Source: Ascidia mentula (Eukaryota; Chordata; Ascidiacea; Phlebobranchia; Ascidiidae). Taken from it: a stretch of 64,000 bases of DNA. The DNA lies in the NCBI GenBank assembly GCA_947561715.1, contig OX387204.1:11227001-11291000 (forward strand), given 5' to 3'. How positions within the stretch are numbered: position 1 is the first letter of the stretch; each line of letters starts with the position of its first letter. Below the pieces are notes generated by a model that saw only the letters and a list, made by a program, of their open reading frames with translations, did not search any database and was not told the origin of the DNA. Below are positions 35,146 through 46,368 of this stretch, one piece after another. The translations under genes were made by a program, and so were the position numbers.

Positions 35146-35182
35146 CTGAAGAAGCCTAGTCGTTCGTACAGGCGGAACGTCA
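35146..35182 (+). ncRNA. Hammerhead-like hairpin at the 3' end of the Penelope-like element
   Basis: CTGAAGAAGCC, a 14-base loop, then GGCGGAACG: a GCC/GGC stem between a CTGANGA box and a GGAA (usually GAAA) box. Hammerhead ribozyme motifs are known in Penelope-like terminal repeats. Here the second box is altered and one unpaired base follows the first box, so activity is doubtful. Confidence 0.4.
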
Positions 35183-35215
35183 GAAAATACAATCTTTTTT
35201 AAACAAAAGGTGTAT

Positions 35216-36290
35216 ATTTGTTGTTTTTCACCAGAAGAACGTCAGATTAATATTTCATTATGATACCTGGCGGTCAAAACCTATTTTCAGTTTTCGTCTG
35301 ACCTGTCGAATGGTCGTTATCTGTCTGAACGTAGTTAAACGATGCCGTACTTCATTAGTTATTGTTCAAGTTCATGTGAGGTATTTTTTGTGTGATGTCA
35401 CCGCTGTTATAACTATTCGGTATCTTGTATATAAGGCGCTTTTCCTATGCAAAGAAGGTCGTTTTTGACGCTAATGTCGTTCATGACGCCAAATTTGCTG
35501 TAGCGAAAGCTTTACGATTATTGGTCGCCGCTACTTCTATTGCAGCTTCCTACTTTGTTAAGTTGACGTAGAAGCAGAACCAAAAACTGAGAAATATATT
35601 TGTTGTAGATGTACCCAGTAATGTTTCATGTAAAGGGCATGATCCTCCCCTGCGCAGATGTACCTTTATTTTTAAGTAAAGTTGCCATGTGCGTGTCACA
35701 TGCACTTAAATTCCTCACACAACTAATACGTAGACTGGATGAAGGGAAACATGGTCGATTCTACGGCGTTTCTTTTCAGATATTGCACATCTAAAACACT
35801 TATGCTACCACATAGATAATTTATCTTTAACAGGTTTTGACGTAGCAACTTTAAGTAATCACAAGTTACAAGTTTCACCCATTTTTCAGAGACGTAAACC
35901 AGCTTCTGCTTAAGTTTATTTCAATACAGCAAGAAATGTGTTTAATATTTCTCGATATACAAAGCACATAAAACCAATATTTCAGAAAAATTCGTCCGGG
36001 ACATATCCACCAGGCGTTTATTTTATGCACTGAAGCAAATAATAAAAAGCTGGCACACAACTACAACAATGAATTAGTGACTGGTGATTTATGTTGGCAA
36101 TAATACGTTTGCATAACAAAGTGTAAAGGTTTATGAAAGAGGCCACAGATATATCTGTTAACCCATAAACGAAATGATCAGATGTTACATGAAACAAAAA
36201 TTAGTATCTATTTTTCTTCCATTGCGTACAGAAAAAAAACTCTTACAAAGTGTCATCGCAATACAAGATTGTTGATTTAACATTATGTAT
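35216..36290. other. Spacer between Penelope-like remnant and ARIH1 3' end
   Basis: No exons or domains recognised. TTTATT at about 36017-36022 (AATAAA on -) could be an ARIH1 polyadenylation signal, about 270 bases past its stop. Confidence 0.35.
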
Positions 36291-38899
36291 TCAGTCAAAA
36301 TATTCCCACCAATCTTCATCATAACCTTCACGAACATGTCGTAATAGAACGTTGCGCCGTGAATCACAGTACCTATAATAAAATAACAATTGAACTAGAA
36401 CTACTTCAAAACATAACCAGGCAGTTAAAATACCTGTATTTATCCTGAACTTTTTGATGGATTTCAGCAACTGAAGCAGTTGTAATGTCACGTTCCAAGT
36501 ATTCACTTAATACTTCGGTAGCTTTTTCACAGTCAGCTTGATTTTCCTGCACGTTTAGAATTTTCATAGTAGGTAAAATACCTTTAAAATCTTATCTTAC
36601 CTCAAATATAATTGACTGATTATTGCGCTTCAAAAAAAATGCGAATACGTAAGTGTACATCAATGTTTGTCGGCATTGACATAAAACATCAACAGCTTTT
36701 TGCAAAAATTGAACTTCAATCCAAGTCATATTTAGACTTTGCATTTCATCCATTTTTCTTTTCACATGGGCATATAACTGAAAACAAAAAGAAGTTCAAT
36801 TAAAATATAAAAAAATTGCCTTATACAACACTGACCTTGTGTTCAAACTTCAAACTGTGAAGATGATTCATATACCGGGTACAATAAAATAAATACCTTT
36901 GTAACATTTGTCTTGAGCGCTGGAAGTAAGATTCATCGACCATGTAGTTGTTACTATTACCCAATAAAAAATCTTACAAACCTCTTGTATATCTCGTGCC
37001 TTTTTAGCATCGTCTGCGTTGTACCGATTACAATTATACCACGAGGCACCATGGGGATCCCAAGGTCCAAGACACACCCAGCAAAATTCATGCTAACCAA
37101 ATGCCACAGTTGTATTAGAAGGTACTGTTATATTGGCATAATTTTCTGCATAATACCTTGCAAGATTGATTTCTACAAACCATGTGGTTACAGCCTCCAT
37201 CTTTCTCTATAGTTGCCAGGCACTTTGGGCACTCTTTGGTATTGGCTGAAATCCAATTTGATGTTTCACTGTCATCATCACATTTTTTGAGCCATTTCTT
37301 TAAATGCTAAACAATAAATGTGATGTGATTAAACACATATTTAGGTACATTTACAATACGATGGACACAATGTTGTCAAAACTGGCATATATCATAGGCA
37401 ATTGATTGGATTGTATCTAGAAATATCAAAAAACTTCAATTAAAGACATAAAAATAAGAAACAACAACATTACAAAAACAGAAAAAGGAAATAAGTGTTA
37501 CCACACATGTGACAGGGTCATGCCAGGGTTCACTACATTCTGCACAAAACTCCCTTCCACAGTTACATTTTACTGGCTGTCGGTCTTTGTACTCCAACTT
37601 AATCACATGATGACAATCTGGAGCTGGACACCATTTAAGCAAAGAATTGCACTACATATTATAAAAATAACACCATTAAACTGCATTTACTACAATTATT
37701 ACAAGATCTTTACCTCAACAAAGCTATTTGTCATAAGATGTTGATACTTCTGTTGGATTTTTTTGTCTGTTATCAACTGCCTGTCAGTAAAAGAATAGTG
37801 CCTAACAATGAAATTTCATGTGAAACTTATGATACTTACATAACAAGTGCATCATCGACAATAATGTTGCAGTCAAATGCAGGACATGAAATCATCTGCA
37901 AATGACATCAAATAAAATAAGGGTGGAGCAAAAAAAAATCACACAACTAAAATTATCAAGGGATAGTTAGGTACAACCCAGGGGAAATAGGCAACTAAAC
38001 CAAAGGTAAAAATATACAAGATGTTGTTACATTGTTGTTTAGGTAGATATCATGTGTCAAATATTGGATGGTAAATCAAAATCTGTGCCCAACATACACA
38101 TAGACAAGTCAAAATTACTAACAAAAATCATAAATACAATCTTCACAAACCTAAAATTTACCTGTGACATTCCTTCATCAATAATTTTAGTACTAAGGTA
38201 TTGCGACCAACAATCCTTGCAAAAAATATGTCCGCAATCCAATCCTGCCATTAACTGCAACAAAAATCTTGTTGTTGATCAAATCCACATGTATTTATGT
38301 ATATAAAAACTGAAAAGCACCAAACCCACTTTGTGAGGGTAAGAACTGCAACAAATTTCACATGGAATAAGAGAATTGGAGTTAATCTAAAAAAGAAATC
38401 CAAACAAAATCAATTAAAGATTGTCAAAAACAGTAAAGTATATTATACCTTCAGATTGCACATTTTAGCAGATTTAAATGGACTGATCACATGGGCATCT
38501 GCAAATATTCGCTCCTGATTTCCTTCATACTCATAATAACGTTCTAACAACAATTCCTTGTCCCAGTTAAAGTGTGCAAGTAAAATACGTAAAGTGGTTG
38601 ATGGTATCTGAGAATAAATAAATTACAACAAAAAATATAATGTAAGTAACAACACAACATACATTTAAAATATCTTTCACTTCATCTAAGATAATATTCA
38701 TTAATTTTACTACATCATTAAGAGACAAGCATTCATAGGGAAAAAGGTCTTCATCTCTTGGGTCTTGATATGCAGTATTTTCACTATCTTCTGCTGGATC
38801 ACCAAGAAAACCTTCATCTATGTCTAAACAGTCACTCTCATGTAAATTATCATTGATTTCTTCTTCTTCATCCTCATAGTAGCAATCATCAGAATCCAT
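36291..38899 (-). CDS. ARIH1: Ariadne-1 RBR E3 ubiquitin ligase
   Basis: RING-between-RING ligase that takes ubiquitin from an E2 onto its own cysteine and passes it to substrates, working with neddylated cullin-RING ligases. Thirteen exons in - order: 38899-38663, 38607-38449, 38386-38330, 38254-38162, 37895-37840, 37780-37714, 37651-37505, 37306-37157, 37092-36982, 36919-36836, 36777-36601, 36546-36434, 36372-36291. They total 1533 bases, 510 residues (human 557), in frame. Acidic N-terminus from MDSDD, UBA-like region, RING1 (PCEIC ... GLDCGHIFC), IBR ([22 protein letters not shown]), RING2 with the catalytic Cys at about residue 311 in [13 protein letters not shown], then the Ariadne domain ending [15 protein letters not shown]. 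It lacks the glycine-rich stretch of the vertebrate N-terminus. Confidence 0.97.
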
Positions 38900-39004
38900 T
38901 GAAAACTGAATAAATTTTGTGCTGTGGTCCCAACATTAAATATTTTTCGGTTTTTCTATAATTTGGCCTATAATTTTTGCGAATGAAAATTGTTTGTGAT
39001 AGTA

Positions 39005-39175
39005 ATGTATTAAAATCCAAACACAGCGATCTTCAGACAGCTCAGATCGATTTATTTAGAGAAAAATATATTTCGCCTAAAACGGCATCATCAGTTTCTC
39101 CATTTACCAAAACTTATTCAAATCTATTTGAAGATCGCTGTGTTTGGATTTTAATACATTATTATTGATACGGTG
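39005..39175 (-). repeat. Short inverted-repeat element with hammerhead-like core
   Basis: The arms AATGTATTAAAATCCAAACA (from about 39006) and their complement ending near 39163 enclose about 90 bases. Inside, on -, CTGATGATGCC GTTTTA GGCGAAA (39071-39094) gives a three-pair GCC/GGC stem between CTGATGA and GAAA, itself enclosed by GAGAAA/TTTCTC. It is probably a solo terminal repeat of a Penelope-like element. Confidence 0.6.
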
Positions 39176-41094
39176 TGCGATCGACAGCCTGCCAGGGGCC
39201 TTTGGTTTTTTTGATCCAGATTTGATTTACTAATCACATTGTTTGTGATAGATTTTTATGCATATAAGAAGTATTGCAATGCAAAAATGTCATCAAAACA
39301 ATTTCTCATGATTTTATTTCTGTGACATGTTTTTTGTGTATGATGTCATCGTCATCACTGTCAAATAATGGAAATACAGGATGAAAACAATGGGCAATAA
39401 AATAAAGGTACCCTGAAGCCTGAACAAGAGCGTTTTTTTGTATTTTACGACTGTAAACAATACCCGGGTCTAGTGTACAATTGTATACGTACCTATGTCC
39501 TAAAAATCGGGGAAACCCCAAAATAAGTCACAATGAAGGTGGGGGTCAAGTTATGACGTCACACCAAAAATTACGTCACTGTGACGTCACTAGCCGAAGA
39601 TACGCACCGACGAACATTCTCGCCAACACGCACATACGCGGTTCTCCTAAAGGCATTGGACAGGCGACGAAAGGCACAACAGCAACTAAGAAATACATGT
39701 TTACGCTTCATTGATTATTCAATAAAATAAACCTATTACAAGCTTGAAATTTCGTACGATCGACCACAAGGGTGTCCAAAAGCAATATAAGAAAACATTT
39801 AAGCTGAGCATAGCGCGTTTTAGCCACGAAGGAGACGTCGCAGAAACTAGACATTTGGTACAAATTACAAGATGGGATGTATAACAAACATACTAAAAAT
39901 TCAAATCGCTACCGGTTTATTAACCCTCTTTTAAACAATCACAAACCTTTGTTTGTGACGTAAAAAAGTAAGGTCAGGGTTAGTGTTGTAAAACATCAGG
40001 GTCCGGTCAATTTTATTCAAAAACACAACCGAAACTTTGGGGTTGTTTGCGTAAATCAATTAAGGCAATGAATTCGTGAGTAACATTAGCTCTTTTCATA
40101 GTATGTGAAGTTCCCAGCTTTTCTCACTAGAAAGATATGCAAACAGATTGGAATGTATTGCAAACGTGTTTAAATGAATTTAAGAACAAAATTGAATGGC
40201 CACAACTATGAAACAACCATAGATGTTACATTTCCTGACAGCGTCTTTGACCTAACCTCTATGTATTTGTTGTTATTTTTGCAGGACCGTTCATCAATAA
40301 AAAATTTTTTTGGACAGTCGTACCTCGCTTAAAAAGGAATATTTTAGCTTGCTTTATTGCATCAACGTATTCACTGACACATGTTTAAAAAGTGTTATCT
40401 TGTCTTCTTAATTGGTGATTACTGTTACATTGTCGAGCAACCAGGGGCAGTGCCCGTTAGCGAATAAAAGGGTATCCTACGCGAAATTGCAACCACAAAG
40501 AAGGCATCAAAGAAACAACATTTGAATCGCCACCAGTTTATTAACCACGACCTTACGGTGACCCAATGGTATTTGTGGCTGTGTTTTTACGATACGAATT
40601 TATTATATTCTTCCAGGAGACCTGTTGCCTAATTTGAGCAGTGTCAAGTCGTAGATTAGGCATTGTCTTATTACCAGCGACATCAATACACTGGAGTAGA
40701 AAGTTGGAATGCAGCCATGCAGGTAAATCAATTGTGTAATGAATTAATAACTAATTCCAAACCGAAATATATTCTTTCAACCAAGTCAAGTCTTCCAGCA
40801 ATTAAGTATTGTTTATATGACAAAAGTGTTTCACAGTTCCAGAAACGCTTTGCTGTGGTAATACTGGAATGCTGACTTGCTATGAATCTGCTTGTATTTG
40901 TCAAAAGTAGTTTCTCAAAACCAGGAAGCATATTTTCGTTGCCTTATTTGGTATTCCCAAGTCCCTGCAAGTTTGCCAACAATGCTCATTGTTTTCTAAT
41001 AATTGGCATCTACAAAACTTGGGTATCGCCCTTTTCTTTTTTTATGATGTGTAACGAAAACCGCAAAAAAACATCTTTCCTTGCAAATTCGTGT

Positions 41095-41304
41095 GAAACA
41101 AACATAAATTCGCTGGTGGGAGTTAATTCACGAAAGTTATCTTTGTGTAGTGCGTTCCTCCCCAACAAGGACGCCATTAATTGGGTTCGGCAACATGGGT
41201 TGCTGTCTTTGACAAAATTATGTGTCTGCGGGTCAATCATGACGGAACAACGACTGTCGGCGTCCAAGGATAGGTACGATTGTACAGAAGGGAATATGTT
41301 ATAA
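41095..41304 (+). pseudogene. Merlin/ISXO2-like transposase N-terminal fragment
   Basis: The frame reads AFLPNKDAINWVRQHGLL then CVCGSIMTEQRL and a late Cys. ISXO2/Merlin transposases begin with an A.(E/N)WL(R/Q)E.GLL helix followed by a C-x-C(G) zinc-binding knuckle. The rest of the transposase (the DDE core) is absent. Recognition is by pattern only. Confidence 0.4.
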
Positions 41305-41720
41305 GTTGATTACAATTTTGTTCTAATCCATCTAACATCAACGTTATTACGTTACAAACAAAAGTTTGTTATTGATTAAAAGAGGGTGAATAAACCTGTA
41401 GCGACTTGAATTTTTATTTTGTTTGTTATACATCCCATCTTGTAATTTGTACAAAATTTGAAGTTTCTTCGACGTCTTCTTCGTGGTTACGTATGATTTC
41501 GCACTTGGTACTCCCTCCGAGGTGTGCAAGCTAAAGTACTGGTCCGATTAACGTGAATTTTGGTACGATTGTACAGAAGGGAAGGTGTTATAAGTTATCA
41601 ACAATTTTGATCGAATCCATCTATCATCAACGTTATTACGTCACAAACAAAAGTTTGCGACTTGAATTTTTTAGTATGTTTGTTATGTGTTCCTTGTTGT
41701 CATTCGTACTAAATTTCAAG
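41277..41720 (+). repeat. Subterminal direct repeats
   Basis: GATTGTACAGAAGGGAA starts copies at about 41277 and 41569. Both continue with a TTATAAGTT word, AATCCATCTA(A/T)CATCAACG and CAAACAAAAGTTTG, and both end in a TTGTTAT-type block. The period is about 290 bases. Confidence 0.8.
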
Positions 41721-42614
41721 TTTCTGCGACGTTACGTACTATTGTACACTTCGATAGTGGTTTACGCCCACCGCGCTAAAGTGCGTTAACATAGGTTAAC
41801 ATCTTGGTAATTTTTGGAAGAAATACTTGTCGGATTTCGTTATGAATAAGCACGATTGTGAAGGAGGGGCTGTTCTTTATAACATGTGAAAACCAAATAA
41901 AACTGGCGTAAAATGTGGTTGTTACGTCACAAAAAAGTTTGTCGTCGAACTATTATGTACGACATCTCTTTCAGGGTAACGTAAAATTGAACACTTTGTG
42001 ACATATTTACCGCCAACGGCGCTAAAACGCGCTATGCTCAGCTTAAATTTGTTCTTACCACTTGTGGTCGATCGTACGTAATTTCAAGCTCGTAATAGGT
42101 TTATTTTATTAAATAATCAATGAAGCGTAAACATGTATTTCTTTGTTGCTGTTGTGCTTTTTGTAGACCCTCCGATGCCTGCAGGAGAACTACGTAAACT
42201 TCGTCGTTGCATTTCTTCGGTTAGTGACGTCACAGTGACTTATTTTTTGGTGTGATATCATAACTTCACCCCACCTTCGTTGTGGCGTAATTTGGGGTTT
42301 CCCCAATTTTAAGAACATAGGTTCGTACAATTGTACACTAGACCCCCAGTCCCAATTTAATTAATAAAGGGACAACCAATACAAACCTTGCCTTGAAAAC
42401 AAGTCTATGTCTATTTGTTCGTCACCACGTCACCGATCGCCAGTGAAAACAACTATTTTTATACGGGCAGCACATAAAAACACAAAAACGCTTTTAGCGT
42501 TACGCATGATTAAACAGCTATTCCAATTTTTGTTTGCACAATTCATAAAAGCGAGTTGTTCGTTGCGTTACTGATATCTTGGGCAAAACTAACTTCTTTG
42601 ACAATCAACATAAT

Positions 42615-44720
42615 GTTTTGCAAGAACATCAGTTTAATCATAGAATACTAAAACATGGAATGGAAACTCCGCTGAAAGTGCGCCGTCACGCATGAGTAAC
42701 ACTTTACGCAAAATGAAAAATGCATTGGGTTAAATGCGATTTTGATGTTTTCTAAGGGGCTTAAAAACCCATTAAATAGAACAAAATTTAAAACTTTTTC
42801 AAAGAAACAGGAAGTTTGGTCCCTCGTCTTTTGAAATATGTTAATGATTTTGAATAAATCGCGTCGCATCATTTTTTACGGCGATTTGCTGTCTACTGCC
42901 TTTTGGGTCAAACTATGAACAAATAATTGCGCGCTTTTGCTGTTTGCAAGCAGTGGGAGGCTAAATCGAGTAATATTATCAACTACTATGCTTGTTATGT
43001 AAAATCAACTACTTGCTTATTATGTTTTTTTCTAGGACAGTATCTCTGCACACAGTAATGCGATTGTTTGGGAATATTTATTTTGCAAAAACAGGGCATT
43101 TGACAAACAGTTGACAAACGATAGTATGACTGCTTTTTTTCTGCGATTTCTGTATCTTGATGAAGATGGACATGAAGATATTATAATGAACCAAATTATT
43201 AAAATCAGTTGATATCAGGAAATACCTTGCCAACACCATGTTCATACTGCTGAGTGCAAATGTTTTCAGTAAAGTTCAACACAAAACAACATTTTGTGCA
43301 TAATATGGGTTTGAAAAAGCTAAGCCTTGACAAAATATATGTTGATTGCTTGCAAATACTCAAAGGCAGTGGGAATACTTCCAATATAAACCAACTATAA
43401 TTTGTTTTTAAGTGTTTGCATACGAGTAAATTCTGAAAACTTTCATCTTTTTCTCCAACATGACATGTCTCCTCAGAAGCATTTTAATACATATCTAAAT
43501 CAAATTCTGTTGTGTTTTATTTAAAACTAATCTGCGAAGAAAAAAAAATGACTAGTGAAAAAGGTTATTAATATGTTAAGGTCCAATTTTGCTGAAACAA
43601 AAGGCAATTATGTTTAGTTCAACAAAACATTACATATTTTCAACTGTGTCAGGAGCATTCAACCAAGTGTTATGATAAGAGTAAAAAAATATACTTCTGT
43701 TATGTGTGCAATAGTTTGACAAAAATAATTTCCATCAAATTTGTTTTCTTCTCAGGAATATTGGATTAATCAACACTTAAAGGTGAACTTTCGGCAAAAA
43801 TGCCAATATACAACCAAATATTTACAATGAAATCAAATAGAAAACTCAGATGTGTGGGAAAAATGTATAAAGTAGATTACTAGTACAACAAAAGCAAGTT
43901 CATTATTATTCACAGAGCATCGGCTCATATGTGGCATGAATTGCTCAAAACCAATGGAATATAAAAAATGACACAATAATTTATTTGATGGTATGTCAAT
44001 ATTTTTTAGATAGCTACCACTATTTATTTATCATTTAATATTATTTGCATAAAAGATGAAAAACGGCCAGATTTAAGTATGGTTAACCAAATAAATACAA
44101 TCTTTAAAATTAAGCAGCAAAATTTGGCCCTATCTTATCTGGTTTACAAAGGCTACAATCTGACATTTTGGGCCAAAAACTACTTCATGTAGTACTGCAC
44201 TATCTGTCCAACATATGTCTTTACAAAAAGAGGAGCTATGAAACATTTTGATACATACCCAATAATGACTGCAAAAATGTGACCTCTGGGTCAGACTGTT
44301 TTGTTCAAATATTAGGTTTCTGAATCCAATGATTGCTTTTTAGGCAGATATGCAAATATAAAACATTACGTCATTACTTGAATGACGTAATTACATGTCT
44401 TACGTCATCTTTGAGGTTGACGCGATGACGTATTAACATTTTTTTAGTCAGTAAGGTGACTTGTAACACACGGTTAAAAAGTGTATTAAAGCGCGTCATA
44501 ATTAAAATCATCCACATATTTTAAAAGATTAAGGATGAAACTACTTGAATTACATTTAAATAAATTCTTGTGGTTACATTAACTTGGAGTTTTTGGCCGC
44601 CGAAAAACGCCAAAATCGCATTTAACTCAATGCATTTTTCATTTTGCGTAAAGTGTTACTCATGCGTGACGAAAAGAGTTTCCATTCCATGTTTTAGTAT
44701 TCTATGGTTTAATGTGACAC
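42615..44720. mobile_element. Non-coding inverted-repeat element, about 2.1 kb
   Basis: 42615-42755 and 44590-44718 are inverted copies sharing ATAGAATACTAAAACATGGA, CACGCATGAGTAACACTTTA, CGCAAAATGAAAAATGCATT and AAATGCGATTTTG. The interior (42760-44580) is AT-rich with no domain. The two arms explain the matching short open frames at 42648-42872 and 44570-44700. Non-autonomous DNA element or foldback; no duplication of target identified. Confidence 0.7.
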
Positions 44721-46095
44721 AAACACGACTGAGAAGTAATAATTTTCGCCTATTGCGTATGTACAAGCTTAAGATGAGACTCACACCGGCGAACTTTATG
44801 CCCGACTTATTTTTTTGTGATGCGCTTCCTTCAGCACTTAAAGTAATGCGACCTACTGCGCGTATCGTTACAGCACCCCACACAACCAGGTGGCAACACA
44901 TTCTGGCAACACTCAGGTAAACAGCAACTGAGACAGATGAAGAGAAACCGTGTTATCCCGAAATGATACTTGCCTACAAAATTGTCTTTATACTAGTCTT
45001 AGAAGATTTACAGACCCCCGATATGTCGTCTTCAGGCACATGTTATCTCAAATGACCTTCGTATCAAAATGGGTTCTTCAATTCTAAAAAAAATTGCAAC
45101 CATTATCTACAATCCCCAACGATTCAACTATAATGCAAATATGTATTATTAGGCTATGGTTGTTTTATGTCGTCATTAAGGCAACACGGAAGTTTATAGA
45201 TAACGAAAAGAATTTATAGAAGGTTACATGGAACAGTGCAGACCTATATCTCTCTGGTTTATGTATGCAACTTTTTGTGGCTGAAGTGTTAAATCAGATA
45301 AACTTTAGGAGACAATTATGTGAAATACTATTTAATCATGCGTAATGATTTGACCATATTTTTATTCTGCCAGAATGACAAAGGCAAAATACAAGGTCAT
45401 AAAGCGAGGTCCTGGAGTCACAAGCGAAAAAATTAAAAATGCAACCTTTAACTGAAAATTGTAAGTTATCTGAAATTAACAAGTAGGGGGGTGTAGCATA
45501 AAAAAGATTGGCGTATGATCCAACAAGTGGCGTATGATATAAGACCTCACGTACTGAACAAATTAGCATCTGTTTGAAAGCAGATAGTATTATATACACA
45601 GTGTATATTAATATGAAAATTGTCATATTGTACTGTTTATATTCGTGACCGGGTTCCCACGTAAAAAGGTCAAACCAAACGTGGTACAATAATAATTACA
45701 GACCACGACCGCCCTGGTTCTAAAACAATAAAGGACTATACAGTGTCGTAACCTGCTGGTCCGCCCTGTCATGCCTAGCGGGCACCTGTGACTTGTGTTC
45801 ATGCTTTATATGGGCCATACCAGCTTGCATCATTATTCCATTCCATTCCATTTCTACTTGTGGTTTCATTTGGACTGATGCCGTACGTTTCAGCCATCTT
45901 AATACAAGATTGTTTACCTGATTGGTGTCGGATTTAAGGAGTCAATAGAAGAACACGCATAAAACGAAACAGCCTATACAAAAAATAAAATAATTGATCA
46001 ATTGCCCACAAAAAAAGTTTCGTCAGAGGTGACCTGGTCTTGGAACTATTTAAAACTGAGCCTACATTTCATGGTTTGAAAAACTTGTACTTTGT
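44721..46095. other. Unassigned intergenic region
   Basis: No exon chain recognised. Open frames at 44760-44920 (+) and 45336-45689 (-) show no domain. A short ATTCC pentamer run is at about 45836-45852. Confidence 0.35.
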
Positions 46096-46368
46096 TCAGG
46101 CAGCTTTATAAATACCATAGTTTCGCAGTTTAATGTCTGCCGAATTGGCATTGGCCCATTGGGTGTTAGTAATTGATTTGTGCTTGCAACCATCGATATG
46201 GTTGCCGAAATTACTGCGGAACGCACAATATCCGCAAGGCTGAGACAGGCCTGCCTTGGCCATGTCTTGTGTGAATGTGGAGCGGTTGACGCTGGGACCA
46301 AATCTGTCTTTCCAAACTTTCGCTAGGTTGCTATTGTAAGGCTTATTGTCAACTTCGTTCAAGCGCCG
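46096..46368 (-). other. Possible 3' exon of an unidentified gene
   Basis: A 90-codon - strand frame with balanced composition and richer GC than its flanks ends in GIYKAA before TGA. A TAG immediately upstream could be part of an acceptor (AAAAGGTAG). It contains CGYCAF and NHIDGC cysteine/histidine spacing but no family I recognise. Just to its right on +, an ATG at 46394 opens a 33-codon frame ending at a GT. The pair may be two short genes head to head, or chance. Confidence 0.3.

Larger units (their letters stand above)
33785..35215 (+). mobile_element. Penelope-like retroelement remnant, RT core deleted
   Basis: The left frame (to 34270) carries the conserved N-terminal segment of Penelope-like reverse transcriptases (IISKADKGNCTVVMDKEDY, then PKFYGLPKIHK). 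About 34540-34934 encodes a GIY-YIG endonuclease. The RT catalytic region between them is missing: only about 270 bases of poor frame separate two domains that should be several hundred codons apart. A TAG follows LPKIHK. A hairpin (35146-35180) and T-rich end mark the 3' terminus. The copy is dead by internal deletion. Confidence 0.85.
39466..42346. mobile_element. Long-inverted-terminus DNA element with Merlin/ISXO2-like fragment
   Basis: The ends are inverted copies: GGGTCTAGTGTACAATTGTA on the left and its complement at about 42325-42345. Homology continues inward for about 350-400 bases, through the TGACGTCAC, AATGAAGCGTAAACATG and CTGAGCATAGCGCG-type words. The subterminal block on the left (39830-39965) recurs inverted at about 41340-41485, and again degenerately at 41569-41720 and 41850-41990. 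A fragment with DAINWVRQHGLL and CVCGSIMT (about 41165-41245) resembles the N-terminal zinc-binding region of ISXO2/Merlin transposases. No complete transposase remains. Confidence 0.75.

Noticed and set aside
41010..41267. 85-residue - strand ORF in the long-inverted-repeat element
   Set aside because: It is the antisense of the Merlin-like frame, which has recognisable motifs on +.
44570..44920. 116-residue + ORF
   Set aside because: Its first third is the inverted arm of the repeat element and its remainder has no domain.
45336..45689. 117-residue - strand ORF
   Set aside because: Irregular composition, no domain, no splice context.
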